Source: Symbiodinium natans (lineage: Eukaryota > Sar > Dinophyceae > Suessiales > Symbiodiniaceae). From it: a stretch of DNA of 62,000 nt. The DNA is taken from NCBI GenBank assembly GCA_905221605.1, contig CAJNDS010002536.1:1-62000 (forward strand). The letters run 5' to 3'. A model generated the notes under the pieces. The model was not told the DNA's origin and did no database searches. It was given only the letters and a program-made list of their open reading frames with translations. Position numbers and translations under genes: made by a program. The stretch's first letter is position 1, and every line of letters starts with the position of its first letter. This document shows, in pieces, positions 23,770-34,731 of this stretch.

Positions 23770-25440
23770 CGGGCTTTGGGTTCGAGCTTTGGCCACATAG
23801 CTGGCAGTACATCTGCCCTGCTCTGTAAACCCAAATGAAGACTATCAAACACTCGACTGGCACACTGACTCAGAAGATACAGTCAGTACTTTGAGGCTCC
23901 AGATTTACATTAGGAAGACCTGACGAGCTCTTCCAACATCTGACATGCCGCAACAACCATGTGAGGCGTTTGCGGAGTCCTCGGCCATAACTTGCACAGC
24001 CACCTGTCACATGTTCGCATGGTGAAGTGGATTTCGTGCGTAAATCTCTTAGCCTTTACTACTCAAGACTTGAGACAGCTGACAGCTTGGGGTTTTGCAC
24101 ATGCTGCTTTGCGCGGTGGAGGGTTTTGTTTTTTCCTGGGTACTCGCTGCCCTTTTCAGGAAAACTTGTCATTTCAGTATATTTGATAGGACGAATAGGA
24201 AAACCTGTAGTTTCTCAACACTTTGTAGGAACCCCTCTCTTCCTCTATATTTCATCCTGTTTCCCCTATCATTTAATAGACGCCTCTGTTTTCTCTGCGT
24301 TTTAATGGAAGAACCTCCATCTCCTCTTTGTCTCTGTGTCAGTAGGACAACCTCTGTTCTTTTCCCTCTCCAGTCTCAATACACCAAGGAAAACCCTTGG
24401 TTTCCATTACAAAAAGAAGCAGGCGTGTTGGGGGGAGCCCCCCCCGATTTGCCAGCATAATAATGCAGGCATGCCCCTCCATTTCCGATACGAACAGAAT
24501 AATCCTCGGTTTCCAAGAAGTAGACGGGAAGGTGGGTCGTGCAGTTCCAAACACTGCAACACTGCTCGCATGATGGATTTTCATGATGCTGGTTCTGGTA
24601 GGCTGTGTTTGAGTTTTGAATTTCCCGACGTTGTTTTTTGGGGCTGCCGAGGGGGGGCGGGGGGTGCACTTCCATGGTCAAAATGGTGCTTATTCCTCTG
24701 CATGACCCTGCCTGAACAGGTGGGGGAGGGGGGGGGAAGAAAAGCGTGGCCGAAAGCCAAAGCCGACAAGGAAAGGAAGCCGACGCGGGGGGGGGGGGGC
24801 GGGGGAAAAAGGCCAAGCCAAGCCGCATCCGACCTGACCTCCCCCAAAACCCGGAAGCCAAAAACCCCAAAACAGAAAAACCGGACCACAGGAGGGGGGG
24901 GGGCAGAGCGATGCACCGCGACGTAGCCTACTACCGGCGCGGGGGACGGACAACGGGCGGAGGTCTACTCCTACTACCTCAAGAAGATTCTGCAGCGCTG
25001 TAGAGAATGAATTGGGTGGCATATTACATTACGGGTGTTGCATATTGTTCCCCACGGAAACGAAAAAACTTTTCGCTGAAAGTGTAGTCTTTCACGGACT
25101 TTCGCGGGGACTTTGTTCGTATGATGTCAACGTGATACATACGCCACGAGTTGTACCGCGTTGGAGTTAGAATACTGCTCTGGAACAAGTAGCACAGCGC
25201 TGCTGCCACGTCAGGAAGTCAAGAGCAACCACAGAGCATAAATATAGCACCTTCTTTCTCGGTATCGCGGACTGCATTAACGGCTCTAGATGTCTCCTTC
25301 TAACGCTCAAAGAAGGAAAGAGGGGAGGTTTTACGTGCGTCATGAGGGCCCCGCCTGCCGTCCGTCACCAAAGCCCAGCAGCGAGCTCCTAGCACAAAGG
25401 CTTTGCCCCAGAGTAGCTGAGCATCCCATGCAATGCGGCA
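23770..25440. other. Gene-poor, G-rich stretch
   Basis: No exon recognised. 24640-24905 is strongly G-rich on the plus strand, with many runs of 7-13 G (for example 24787-24799). Long open frames there are by-products of the base skew. 24100-24450 is T/C-rich. Confidence 0.5.
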
Positions 25441-25443
25441 CAC

Positions 25444-25823
25444 CTTTCTTCGTGAGTGCAGCATAGACGGTGAGGTTGGCAACATGAAGCCTTGCCGCCG
25501 TGGGCCCAAGTGTAGATCTTGTATGAACCTGGAACTTTAAGGCTTCTGTACTGGATCCGACCCTCCTCAAGGTGCGCTCGTCACGGAGGATAGCGAACTG
25601 TTTGCCAGCTTGACCATCCTCGGATTTTATTGGGGGGGGGTGATCTCATGGTAAGGTCTTGGAGCTTAGGTTTGAAGCCCTGAAAAAAGATTTCTCGAGG
25701 GCTTCCTGCGACGATTTTTGTGAGGTTCTTTGGAGCCCGCGAGTCCAGAGGGGAGTCTAGGCATTCACGGATCGCATGCAAAGAGCTCGGATGTTTCTTT
25801 CTCTGCTCTCGTGCATCAGCTTT
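25444..25823 (-). CDS. Unknown protein, two candidate exons
   Basis: An exon from 25823 (TTTCCACAG|AAA) reads KADAREQRKKHPSSLHAIRE, then CLDSPLDSRAPKNLTKIVAG and SPREIFFQ, with a possible GC donor near 25680. A second exon, 25528-25444, starts AGTTCCAG|GTT, reads VHTRSTLGPTAARLHVANLT, VYAALTKK and ends at GAAAG|GTGTGCC. Both are protein-like and on the array strand. The intron between them was not fixed in phase. No family recognised. Confidence 0.45.
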
Positions 25824-26260
25824 CTGTGGAAATCTGTACACACAGGTGGTCAATTGAGAGCATGAAGCCGTAAAGGCGCAAATGCGGACCTCTCAACATT
25901 GTCGGCCCCCCCTCTTCTTGTGACGTATGTCAAGCTGTGTAAGAGGGGGGGGAAATTGTTGAGATTGTTGAGAAGGTCAGAACATCAGAACATGGACTTC
26001 GCTCGTGCATTCTCTCTAACGGAGCTCCCATCACATGGGATCCTTTGCCGACCTTGTGGGAGTGTTGTAGGTCAGCCTGGGGTGCGTGCTCACCCACTCC
26101 TCGCCTCGCCGGGCCACCTTGGAGTCCGGAACCTTGCAACGGAGCTCCTGCTCGCAGTTCATTGCGTTGCGGGGGGGGGGAGCTTCTGTTCAGAGTCCTT
26201 GACCTGACGCCTTATCTATTCTCTTTCTTCTCTTTCTTCTACCCGGCTTTAGCCTCTTGG

Positions 26261-27828
26261 TCATCTGGCGATTGGAACGAAAATGTTGGCAAAACATGCA
26301 CCCCTCTCCTTTGCCAGGAGCCTCATCACTTCGTCGCAGAGCCCCCAAATTCTCAGACTCGCACGCTCATCGTAGAAGGTCCTCTGCAGCCCAATGATGA
26401 CCTTCGCTGCTCTCAAAGCATCTCAAAGTTATAACTACGACTCTGTGTGAGGAGTACCCCTGGGCAATCTCCCAAAAAGGGAATCTGCATGGCAGCATGG
26501 GAGCAATGCTTACTGGACAGACCGGCGACCAGCCCTTCGCCTTCGCCTTTCGCATAGCGCTCCGCCACCGCGCTGGGGATCTCATCCGAGGTCATGCCGC
26601 AAAGGGATGTTCCGAGGCTGACGCACAGCCGAGCGCGAAGGGACCAGGCCAGCAGCCATTGAAGCAGGTCATGCCGGAGGGTATCGTCCATCATCTTAAC
26701 TTGATTCTTGGTGTCGCCCCAGGCACCATGGATCTCGTTTAGTTTGGCCTGCGGGAAGCCTGCTTTCTGAGCCAAGCGATCGTGATTCTGCTGAACCCAG
26801 TTTCCAATGAGCCCTTTCTCTCCCACAGCTGCAAGCGCATGGTGCGCGAAAGTAGGGGAGAGCTCCAGTCGGCTGCCAGTGGAGGCGATCTTCTTGTGGG
26901 GTGCGACGGAGCTGCCTGCCTTGGAGGCATAATCCCCAATGCCTGCATGCACGTTGTGTCTTCTGTTGAGACTTTGACGGGTGGCATGAAGATTTGTCCG
27001 CTGCGTTTTTGCTACTTGTGAGTATGCTTGATTGACTGGCGGTGGGGCGCTACAGAGATCATTGAACGATAATTCGGAGGTTTTCTGGGGCTGATCACGC
27101 CCAGAATCATCATGGTGGGCTCTTCAGGGATCATCATATTCTCTCAGCTACAGAAGCCAGGGCCTATCTTCTTTCCCTCTCCTTTGCAAAACCGCTCGGC
27201 CTGAAGCAGTGGACAGTCCTGCGCCAGTGTAGATCACTGTGTCGGCACCACCGCGCCTCCACATGTCTGCGAGCATTCGTACCTTCTCCTGACAAGGAGC
27301 TCAAGCAAACAGAATCCATAAATTTGCGGTACTCAGCAGGACTAGGAGGACTAGGAACCTGGAGCTGACATCCAGACTCTTCGAGAACAATCGTAAACCA
27401 AACCCTGACACGATGTCCTGAAGTACGTGTGCTTCGTCCAGGTACTCTGAGGCATCGTATGCCGCGTAGCCAGGCCGTGCCTCTCGGCCAGCAGCTTCAA
27501 CTGGCTTTGCTTGTCTGCTTCTCTGCTGATTTACATTCTACACTACTTTCCTGTAGATTAGCGCAGATACTGCGCAGATGCCAGCAAGTACCTTCCTGAA
27601 GTGTAGAGTGGTACCCCCCCTCCCCTCTCCCCCCCTCTCCCCCCTTCTCACCCCCTCTGGAAGATGCTGGGACGTGTCCTCACTTTCGCTGTGCGCTGCC
27701 ATACGGGGTGGTGCCCAGGCCATGCTTGCGCCTCGATTGCGGGAAAACCATCTCACCGCAAGGCGGGTACCACTACGAGCTTCCTTGAGACAGAACTTTC
27801 CTTCAGGAGGCTTTCCAAACGATGAAAC
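26261..27828 (-). CDS. Sirtuin-like (SIR2 fold) NAD-binding protein, zinc site missing
   Basis: Four exons join in frame. 27828-27757 reads VSSFGKPPEGKFCLKEARSG. 27288-27201 reads EKVRMLADMW, then TVIYTGAGLSTASG, the NAD-binding GAG motif. 26942-26523 carries IGDYASKAG, GNWVQQNHDRLAQKAG (equivalent of the TQNxDxL motif), NEIHGAW (catalytic His) and LCVSLGTSLCGM. 26406-26261 carries KVIIGLQRTFYDERASL and stops at TGA 26261-26263. Motif order is that of sirtuins, NAD-dependent protein deacylases. The segment between EIHG and GTSL has no CxxC pairs, so the structural zinc is absent, as in some divergent protist members. Introns: GT (27756), GC (27200, TTCAG|GCCGAG) and GT (26522). Assignment of the first exon is the least certain; further 5' exons are likely. 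Activity cannot be judged from sequence. Confidence 0.82.
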
Positions 27829-29475
27829 CTGTGTTTTATACTTTGCCTGCAAGGGATGGCCAGTCCTCCCCGATTCGCACGTTTTGGGGAGTTGACATCC
27901 AAACTATGTCGCAAACTCTGCATGACGGGCTGCCTGCCAAGCCATGCCACCGCACCGCATCAGCATCCACTGCCGCCGCCTACAGTAGCATCTCAAATCT
28001 GGACAAATCTCGCTAATCAGTTGCTTGCTGTCTTGTTCGGGGGGGACACACGCAAAGAACCAACGCAGAACGCACACAGTGTGGGAGCATGAATTCGAAA
28101 AAACATGAACCTTGCGATGCCTCTGAGGTCGGGCTGGTCAAATGTTGCGACATGTTCTGCTCAAGGCTTGAAATATTTAAAAACATAGTTGTGCGCAACC
28201 GTTCTTGGAACAAACTTGTTGTTCCTGACACTTTCCTGACGCTGCAGTTTGTGCCTCACTCCGTCCCCCGCTCAGTCTGCCACTACTGCCGACAAAGTTC
28301 TGGAATGCAAAATCATCGTACCTAGTAAAGGGACTTCTTACTTGTGGTCAAGACCTTAAGAAGTGGGATACCTCTACGGAGATGCACCTTTGCAAAAACC
28401 GCTCGAAAGATGACGGCTGAAACGCGCTTGCTCATGCTTCCCACAGGGAGCCTGGACTACCAGAGCGCCTTTTAAAAACCCAGGGTGGGGGAGGGGGGTC
28501 GGATTTGGCTGGTGATCAAGCAAAATCGCTCTGCCCCACAGGCACACTTTGCACTCGCTGCTCGTAGCCGAGAGACAGGTGGCGGTGGAGGGGCCACTGG
28601 GCCGGCTTCCTCAATCTCCGCGGCCGGCGGAGGCGGTGGCGGAGGGCATGGCATGACTTCAGCCATCGGCCTGGTACAATATGACTCAACATGATACAAT
28701 GGTCAACGAGCATCTATGAGCACAGAATGCGCCTGGCCATTCAATGCCTATCACTCGAGTTGTGCCTCTTGAAGGCAGAAAAGGCAATCGAAGTTGCCAC
28801 GCCGAGTTCGCCACAAGGCACGTGAGGAGCGCTGCCGAGCCGAAAGAAAAGGACTGCTCCTACCCGGGAATGACCCTATAAGTCCCCCACCCCTCCCCCC
28901 TCCCCCCCCTCCCCCCCAAGCAAAAACAACAACAACTCGACTCCGCAAGTTCAAGTTCGGAAGAGTGCTATGGGAAGCTCGACTTCAACAACAACATGGG
29001 ACCTGCAGAAACCCTTCCCCCTCTCAGCCTCGACTTCCCACCGTGTTTTCCTCACCCCATCCACCAAGCCGAGGGTTAACACGCACTTGGGTCCAGACCC
29101 TCAGGCGTAACTTCTTCCAGCTTCCCGTTGCACACGGGTCGAAGGCAACTGCCTGGACTCGACTTTCCCCCAAGTCGCGAACAGGTGTCGGCTCAGGGTG
29201 CAGGGTCATGAGGTATTTTAAACCCGGGCTCAGCTCAAACTTCTTACAGAAAGCCCGTGCCTGCGTGCACCCTCAAGCGGACAAGCCTATTGGACCAGAT
29301 GAACCATTTTAGTCCAACAGACTTCAAGAGAGACAGGGACTCACTGCGGGCTTTAAGCCGTTTGGTTGTAGGGCTGGCCTCTTTGAGCACGGCATCCCTA
29401 CAAAAGAGCGCGCCTGTGGAGTTAAGGCTTGTTTCTGTGGAACCTAACAGCCATGATATGCCATGATTGCGTTAC
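27829..29475. other. No firmly supported gene
   Basis: Holds one weak candidate (28560-28670, listed separately), a C/T homopolymer stretch at 28890-28918 and a T/C-rich block at 27617-27655. A 172-codon plus frame (28794-29312) crosses the C-tract and is rejected. Confidence 0.45.
28545..28665 (-). CDS. Candidate proline-rich exon
   Basis: The minus frame begins MAEVMPCPPPPPPPAAEIEE, then AGPVAPPPPPVSRLRAASA and KCACG. The compact acidic/proline-rich composition could be a start exon, but GC-skewed repeats can mimic this. No donor is assigned. Confidence 0.3.
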
Positions 29476-29592
29476 CAGAATTCATCGAAAGCCTGAGCCC
29501 AGCTCGGCCCAAGTTGAGTCTTGGCAGCCTCGCGGTCCTCTTCCTGCTTTGCCCAGCGAAGCAAAGGCTCGTACACGGCCTCGCGCAGGCTC
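29476..29592 (-). CDS. Internal exon, unknown helical protein
   Basis: A clean 117 nt exon: acceptor ATGTTTCAG|G and donor TTCTG|GTAACG. It reads SLREAVYEPLLRWAKQEEDR then EAAKTQLGPSWAQAFDEF. Strongly helical, protein-like and flanked by canonical signals. Its partner exons are not identified. A possible start exon MGAKESQKKVS with a GT donor lies near 29760, but the phases do not match directly. Confidence 0.5.
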
Positions 29593-30099
29593 CTGAAACA
29601 TGTTGACTTAAGATGCGCCCTCGGCGGTGGCAACTTCTGTTGTTTCCCTGTTTCGATGGTGTGGATGCGAGGGGGCGTTGGGGCTTTACGAGTATGGGTA
29701 GAACAAGGGCCGCTCCCCGCATCCTACCGAGACCTTCTTCTGGGATTCCTTGGCGCCCATCTGCATGTCTCAGCAGGCCAGCTTTGGACATCGACGTAAG
29801 GGGAGCGGGCTTAATTCAAAGCCCAAACCCCACGGCCCTCGCGACTCGAAAGCACCACGCGGGAAATAACTAACACACAAAGCGAACCATGCCACGAAGC
29901 GCGCGCTGCAAGACATGGGTTTGCTGGGGTCCAATCGTCAGCTCTGGTTCGCATGCCCGGCCTCACTGAGCTGTCTGCACGTGCGGGCAGGCTGAAGACT
30001 TCGCGTGCCTGGGTGCCAGGCCACATTTGCGGCCATGGAGCCGTTGGTTTCTGCGAGCGAAACCCCCCCAACACCCCCGATGCGATAAACTCCCCAACT

Positions 30100-30233
30100 C
30101 TTTCTCCCCAAATCTCCCGAAAAGGTCTCCGATGGAATTGGCTCAAGCTCAAACACGCTGTGAACATGGAAGCTGCTTCGCCCATGCACCAGCGCGCCTT
30201 GTGGTTGCCCTTGTCGTTGGTGTACAGCAGGAC
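30100..30233 (-). CDS. Candidate exon, unknown
   Basis: After the acceptor CGCGGAG|GTC the frame reads VLLYTNDKGNHKARW. About 10 codons later the protein-like reading moves by one frame to GRSSFHVHSVFELEPIPSET. The gap is too short for an intron, so either one side is spurious or there is a one-base frameshift. No family recognised. Confidence 0.33.
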
Positions 30234-30483
30234 CTCCGCGGACTAGGTTTGTCTCTCTCTACCGACATCTTTGTGTCCCAGCTTCGGGTGCATTCAGCTA
30301 AGGTCCGGGTCCAGCAAGCCCCCAACCTCAACTGAACCTGCTTACGGCCACGTTTCGAAAACTAACCCCCCAAATGCCCAGAATGGCTTGCTCTCCCCAG
30401 TTTTCGGGGCCTTCAGCAAGCACTCCTCGGGATGGCAAGGTGGGCCCTCGCCGACGTGTACGCTGTAGGAGTCTGCAAGGCCC

Positions 30484-30720
30484 GCCTGAGGAAGGGAGGG
30501 ATGGAGAGATGGAGACAGAGAAAGGGAGTGAGACGGAGAGAGGGGGAGAGCGACAGGTTGGAGGGAGAGAGAGAAAGAGAGAGACAGAGAGTGAGAGAAA
30601 AAGAAAGAAAGAAATAAAGAAAGAGCTAAATATATGAATAAAGCAAGAAAGAAAGGGAGAGAGATTGAGAGGCCAGAAAGAAAAGGAGGAGCCTGAGGGA
30701 GCGAGGGACCTACACCGACT
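30484..30720. repeat. GA-rich degenerate microsatellite
   Basis: Purine-only GGAGA/GAGAGA/AAGAAA tract of about 240 bp. Frames through it on either strand (Ser/Leu/Phe- or Glu/Arg-rich) are not real proteins. Confidence 0.9.
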
Positions 30721-31316
30721 GTTTCCAATAGCCTGCCGCAGGGTACGCGACTCGTCCTTGAACATGCCTGGCCTTGGCAGTGCAGCATTCCAGCAAAGCC
30801 TTGCATGTTCGAGGGGCAGGTAATAGGGATACGTCAGTACCAGGATGGTCTCATTGTGTTGCTGTTCTCAGGCTGGATTCTCAGCAAAATCAACTCTGAG
30901 GCCCGTGCGCATGTTGAGAACGGCTGAGATGCACTGCGGAAGGGTCCAGCTGGAGAACTTCGCCGATTCGTGCCTGTCACGAGGATACCGTTGCGTACCG
31001 ACCAAGGTTCTCGCAGTTTGGGAACTGTTTATGTTCCTCGACCGGGGGGGTGTAGTTGTGGGCGTCAGGCTCCTGAGTATCCGTCTCAAAGTGATGTTTT
31101 GGCTAGTTATGCGGATGTGCAGGATGGTTTCAGCAAGCTTGCGCTGTTTGAAACGTGGTCGCTCTCTCGGCATCATCAGCATCAGCATAACATCAAGACC
31201 TCGCGCATGCTACTCATTACCCCGCACATTGCAGCTGTTCCGGCAGCACACAATTGCCAAGCCGTATGATGCCCACCCAAGTCTGTCCCACTTACCTGTG
31301 CTGCACGCGCGCACAG

Positions 31317-31359
<43 letters not shown>

Positions 31360-31780
31360 ACACCACAGCCCACATCGCACAACGAACAACGCAACAACAC
31401 ATCAGTTCGGCTCAGTGATCCGGCACCGATCGGGTGATGCTTCTCCGCTATGTTAGCTTTGCCACCTTGGGGTGTATCATGGTGTAATTACCCGTTTAAG
31501 TGGAGTCGGCCTTCAGCTCAGAGAGCGGAGCATCTTTGCTGATGGCAATGGGTGGGAACTCCTGTGCCACTCTTGCGACCCAACACAGACTCAGCCGGAT
31601 CGTCTATTAACCCTTGGACTGCTGAGCTGCTGAGCGCATTCTCTATACTTTCATGAACTACGAGCAGGGCCATGCGACTTTGCTGGTTTCGCCCGCGTCC
31701 TCGGTGAACTGCGGCCTGCCAAGCACAACTTGTGGGCTTTCGGGTTTGCGGGCTCTGACAGTGGCCACCAACACAAAGCT
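30721..31780. other. No supported gene
   Basis: A 203-codon plus frame (30845-31456) and an overlapping minus frame (30868-31188) are both open, but the plus one runs into a CA microsatellite and neither has motifs. I see nothing else. Confidence 0.45.
31318..31352. repeat. (CA)n microsatellite
   Basis: About 17 uninterrupted CA units, followed by CG/CA variants. Confidence 0.95.
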
Positions 31781-31784
31781 AAAG

Positions 31785-32011
31785 ACTCTGTTGAAAACTC
31801 CGTCAGCTCACGGAATCCGATGTCGAGACTCCTACGTTACGAGATGCCTGGCTGGATGATTGAAGCAAATCTTGGCGGTGTTGCATCTCTCCTCCACAAG
31901 CCTGAGTATGTGAAAGCGAATCCACCGAACTCAAGTTGGTACAAGCTACGAGTAGGAGGAGACTTCCTGCAGCTCGGAAGCTGCACCGCTTGCGAAAGTC
32001 CTGATGCATGA
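31785..32011 (+). CDS. Candidate plus-strand terminal exon, unknown
   Basis: The plus frame reads SRNPMSRLLRYEMPGWMIEA, NLGGVASLLHKPEYVKANPP and NSSWYKLRVGGDFLQLGSCT, and ends at TGA 32009-32011. It looks more protein-like than the opposite strand, which would make it the only plus-strand coding exon in the window. No acceptor is fixed and no family recognised. Confidence 0.35.
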
Positions 32012-32263
32012 TCGAGCTTGAACACTACAGGCCCATAACTCCCCATGGAAAGAAGCTGCCGTTCCCAACCGAATTTGCTGCTAGATGCTTCGTGTCAGGA
32101 GTAGGACACCAGTGATCCAAAGCTGAAGCTCTGGGTCGCAGAGGGTTACCAAAACCAAGCACGTGCCAAGGATAAACCACACGTCGTGAAGTCTGTCAGC
32201 CCCGCATGTGCTTAAACCACATCGTTTTGCAGCTTTTGCTTTGGATGTTTTTGGTCTCACCAT

Positions 32264-32385
32264 GTCTCACAAGAAGGGCGGGTTGCCGTCCTGGCCCGTC
32301 CACGTGCTCCACGCAAATGATGTCGCCGTATTCGCAGCCGGACCTCTGCAAAAAACGCCCCACCTCCGACCCTGAAGTCCACCTA
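32264..32385 (-). CDS. Candidate internal exon, unknown
   Basis: The frame reads SGSEVGRFLQRSGCEYGDII, CVEHVDGPGRQPALL and ends at a canonical donor (CTTCTT|GTGAGACAT). Acceptors CATAGTAG|GTGG or CTTCAG|GGTC are available. A second frame (VDFRVGGGAFFAEVRLRIRR) is also open, so the frame choice is not certain. Confidence 0.38.
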
Positions 32386-32389
32386 CTAT

Positions 32390-34490
32390 GCATTCGCACA
32401 CACACTGTTTTAGTAATACATCGTAAAAAAATATACATACACACATATATGCACTCCCAAAACGTCTCTTCACTGTTAACTCCAATTCACCTTCATTATC
32501 TCTCATTGCCTCTGCGCTCCTCTCAATCGCAATGGCGTCTCAGTCTTGTTACATTACACTGTGTGCAATAGCTGGTCTGCCAGCACATGCAAGCATAATG
32601 CAGGCATGCCGGCTTGATGTGTTTGATTCTCCGCGGTGCTTGATACTTGCCACATCTCACGGCCATGAGCGAGTGAGCATTCAGGAGCGGTTGCGCTTCA
32701 CAATGGCGAGGACCCCTTATCTCTTTATCTTGGATCCTGGAAATGCTAATTCAGCATTTTTCAGTATAACCCATTTGAATCAAAGATGTGGATTTCATAG
32801 ACCCCTACAATCTTGGATGCCGGGTCCAGAATTGTGCAAGTTCAGCTTCTCACACCTGTGGCTTAAAGGTTCAACGGTTTAGCCATTTGTCCTTCTCCCT
32901 TATCTCTTAATCTTGGACTTGGAAGCGTAAAAACCTTGAATCTTGCACTATTTAGCCTCGAAACCTTGGTTCCTGGGGCTAAACATAACCTGGGATCTTG
33001 GATTCTTAGGTCTTGAAAAACTTCGATCGATCATGTACAATCAAGCATTGAATCATAATTTCGTCTAATATGGTCTTTCAGCTAATTCAATAGATAAACA
33101 AACCAACACATGGTGTTTATGTCTTCAACCTAGCCGTGTCGCAAAACATGGGAAAAATGATGTTATGTACTCACAGTATTTCCGGATGTCGATATCACCT
33201 AGGTGCTGTATCTGCTTTCCTCAAGTGTGTACTCTGGTGAGGTTACCATGTATACATATACACATACATGCACATACGGAATGAGTGGTGTGCTTGCCGC
33301 ATCTGAGTCTCCGACCCTTGCAGTGTCAGATCATCACCCTCCAGCTCCTTCCCAGCCTCTCCAGAAAGGCTGACAAGAGCCATAAGGCCACCCTAAACCC
33401 TAAACCCTAAACCCTAATTAAACCCTAAACCCTAAACCCTCTCCTCACCGGAACCCCCACACGCTTTGCCAGCCTGTGGCCCCGATAGCGGCACAATGGC
33501 AACGCAGCTCGCACCAGGAAGGCTCCTGTCGAGCAAGGGAGGGGACGGGGGACGAGGGAGGCTTTTGAACTTCGGAGTCTTGAAGCTGGGAAGGCTTTCT
33601 ACTTGGCGTAGTGTGGTTGTGCAGGATCTACTTCTTTTGGAGAGGTGCCTGTTGCCAACTCTCTAAAGCTTCCCCATCGGACAGTTTTATAGTATGGGCA
33701 CTGAATTTCCGATAGCTAGAATCCGAGAACTGGGCAAACCTTTCCGTCATCAAAAGCATGAAGCTGCTTTGCCAAAAGCAAAGCAGAAGTCCAGAATTTC
33801 GCGGCTGCTTCTCGCACAGTTCGCAGCAAGGGCGAGCGATCTGCATGGGACCTGCTTGCTTCAAGTGGGTGTAGATCCATGGACTCTGTCAGCTTAGAGC
33901 TTCTCAGCTGCTTGAGAAGGTATCAGTAGCTGTTTCTTGGTATTAATATGATTACAATATTCTTCTTATTGCTATTCCTAACACTTATAGTCTTAATATT
34001 AAATTACTCTGATTATTGTCATTAGTCAGTCGCTGTTTCCTGCTATTAGCGCTCCAACTTCAGATCCTGTCCAAGCCTTTTCCCCAAGCGCTGGCTTTAC
34101 ATTCCAAGTGTAGCTTGCTCTAAGCGATTTCCTGGCCTCGTTGGCTCTGTCGGAACCTCCAAAGCAAAGAGGTCCTGGGGTGCAAGGGTGGTGGGGATCT
34201 CAAGAACTCGCAAGCGCCAGCAAACCCTGGACATTCCTGAGCCCTAACAGGTCAAACAAGAATCATCAAAAACACATTCCTGAACCCACTTAGGCCCTTG
34301 ATGATCCTGAAACTTAGGCATCAAGCTGGCTGCGCCCCATACGCCTCCATGCCAAAGCCCCGAGACGGACGGCTGCAGTTTCAGGATATGATAGGGAGCG
34401 TTGGGACGTTAATTGGCTGCAGTGTAAGTTTAGAGACTTACGACCCAGAAAGCGGAATGATACCAGAAATTATGAGTCCCCGAACCCGAA
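32390..34490. other. AT-richer stretch without a supported gene
   Basis: No exon recognised. Contains short CTTGGATCTTGG-type repeats (32890-33010), a telomere-like array (listed separately) and an AT-rich block at 33930-34030. Confidence 0.5.
33392..33440. repeat. Interstitial CCCTAAA telomere-like array
   Basis: Six to seven copies of CCCTAAA with one TTAA-containing interruption (CCCTAATTAAACCCTAAA). This is the longest telomere-like tract in the window and is not next to a recognised exon. Confidence 0.9.
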
Positions 34491-34497
34491 TGCTCAC

Positions 34498-34548
34498 CTG
34501 CACCTCTTCGGGTTCAGGTTCGTAGGTCTCTGCGATGGCCGCTGGAAC
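34498..34548 (-). CDS. Small internal exon, unknown acidic protein
   Basis: A 51 nt exon with phase 0 at both ends: acceptor CCGATCAG|GTT and donor GAGGTGCAG|GTGAGC. It reads VPAAIAETYEPEPEEVQ. The signals are canonical and composition protein-like. The parent gene is not identified. Confidence 0.42.
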
Positions 34549-34731
34549 CTGATCGGTGGGGGGGTGTCTTTTGTGGCCACCTTGATTTTGATTTTCAGTA
34601 CGAATACAAAATGTGACAAAAGGCCTAGCTGACGGCACGCATGTCACTCTGCAGGTCTGCAACTGGAATGGGCACCAAGGGCCCCAGTAGCACTGAGCTC
34701 CAATCTGTCCGAAATCTTGAAATTAAAAAGG

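Noticed and set aside
24376-25022. Several 80-196 codon frames on both strands
   Set aside because: Explained by G/C homopolymer runs giving Gly- and Pro-rich translations.
28794-29312. 172-codon plus-strand frame
   Set aside because: Runs through a C-rich homopolymer stretch, has no motif or splice support and opposes the array strand.
30328-30806. 145-154 codon minus frames rich in Ser/Leu/Phe
   Set aside because: They translate the GA microsatellite.
30845-31456. 203-codon plus-strand frame
   Set aside because: Ends in the CA microsatellite (Thr-His repeats) and the opposite strand is equally open.
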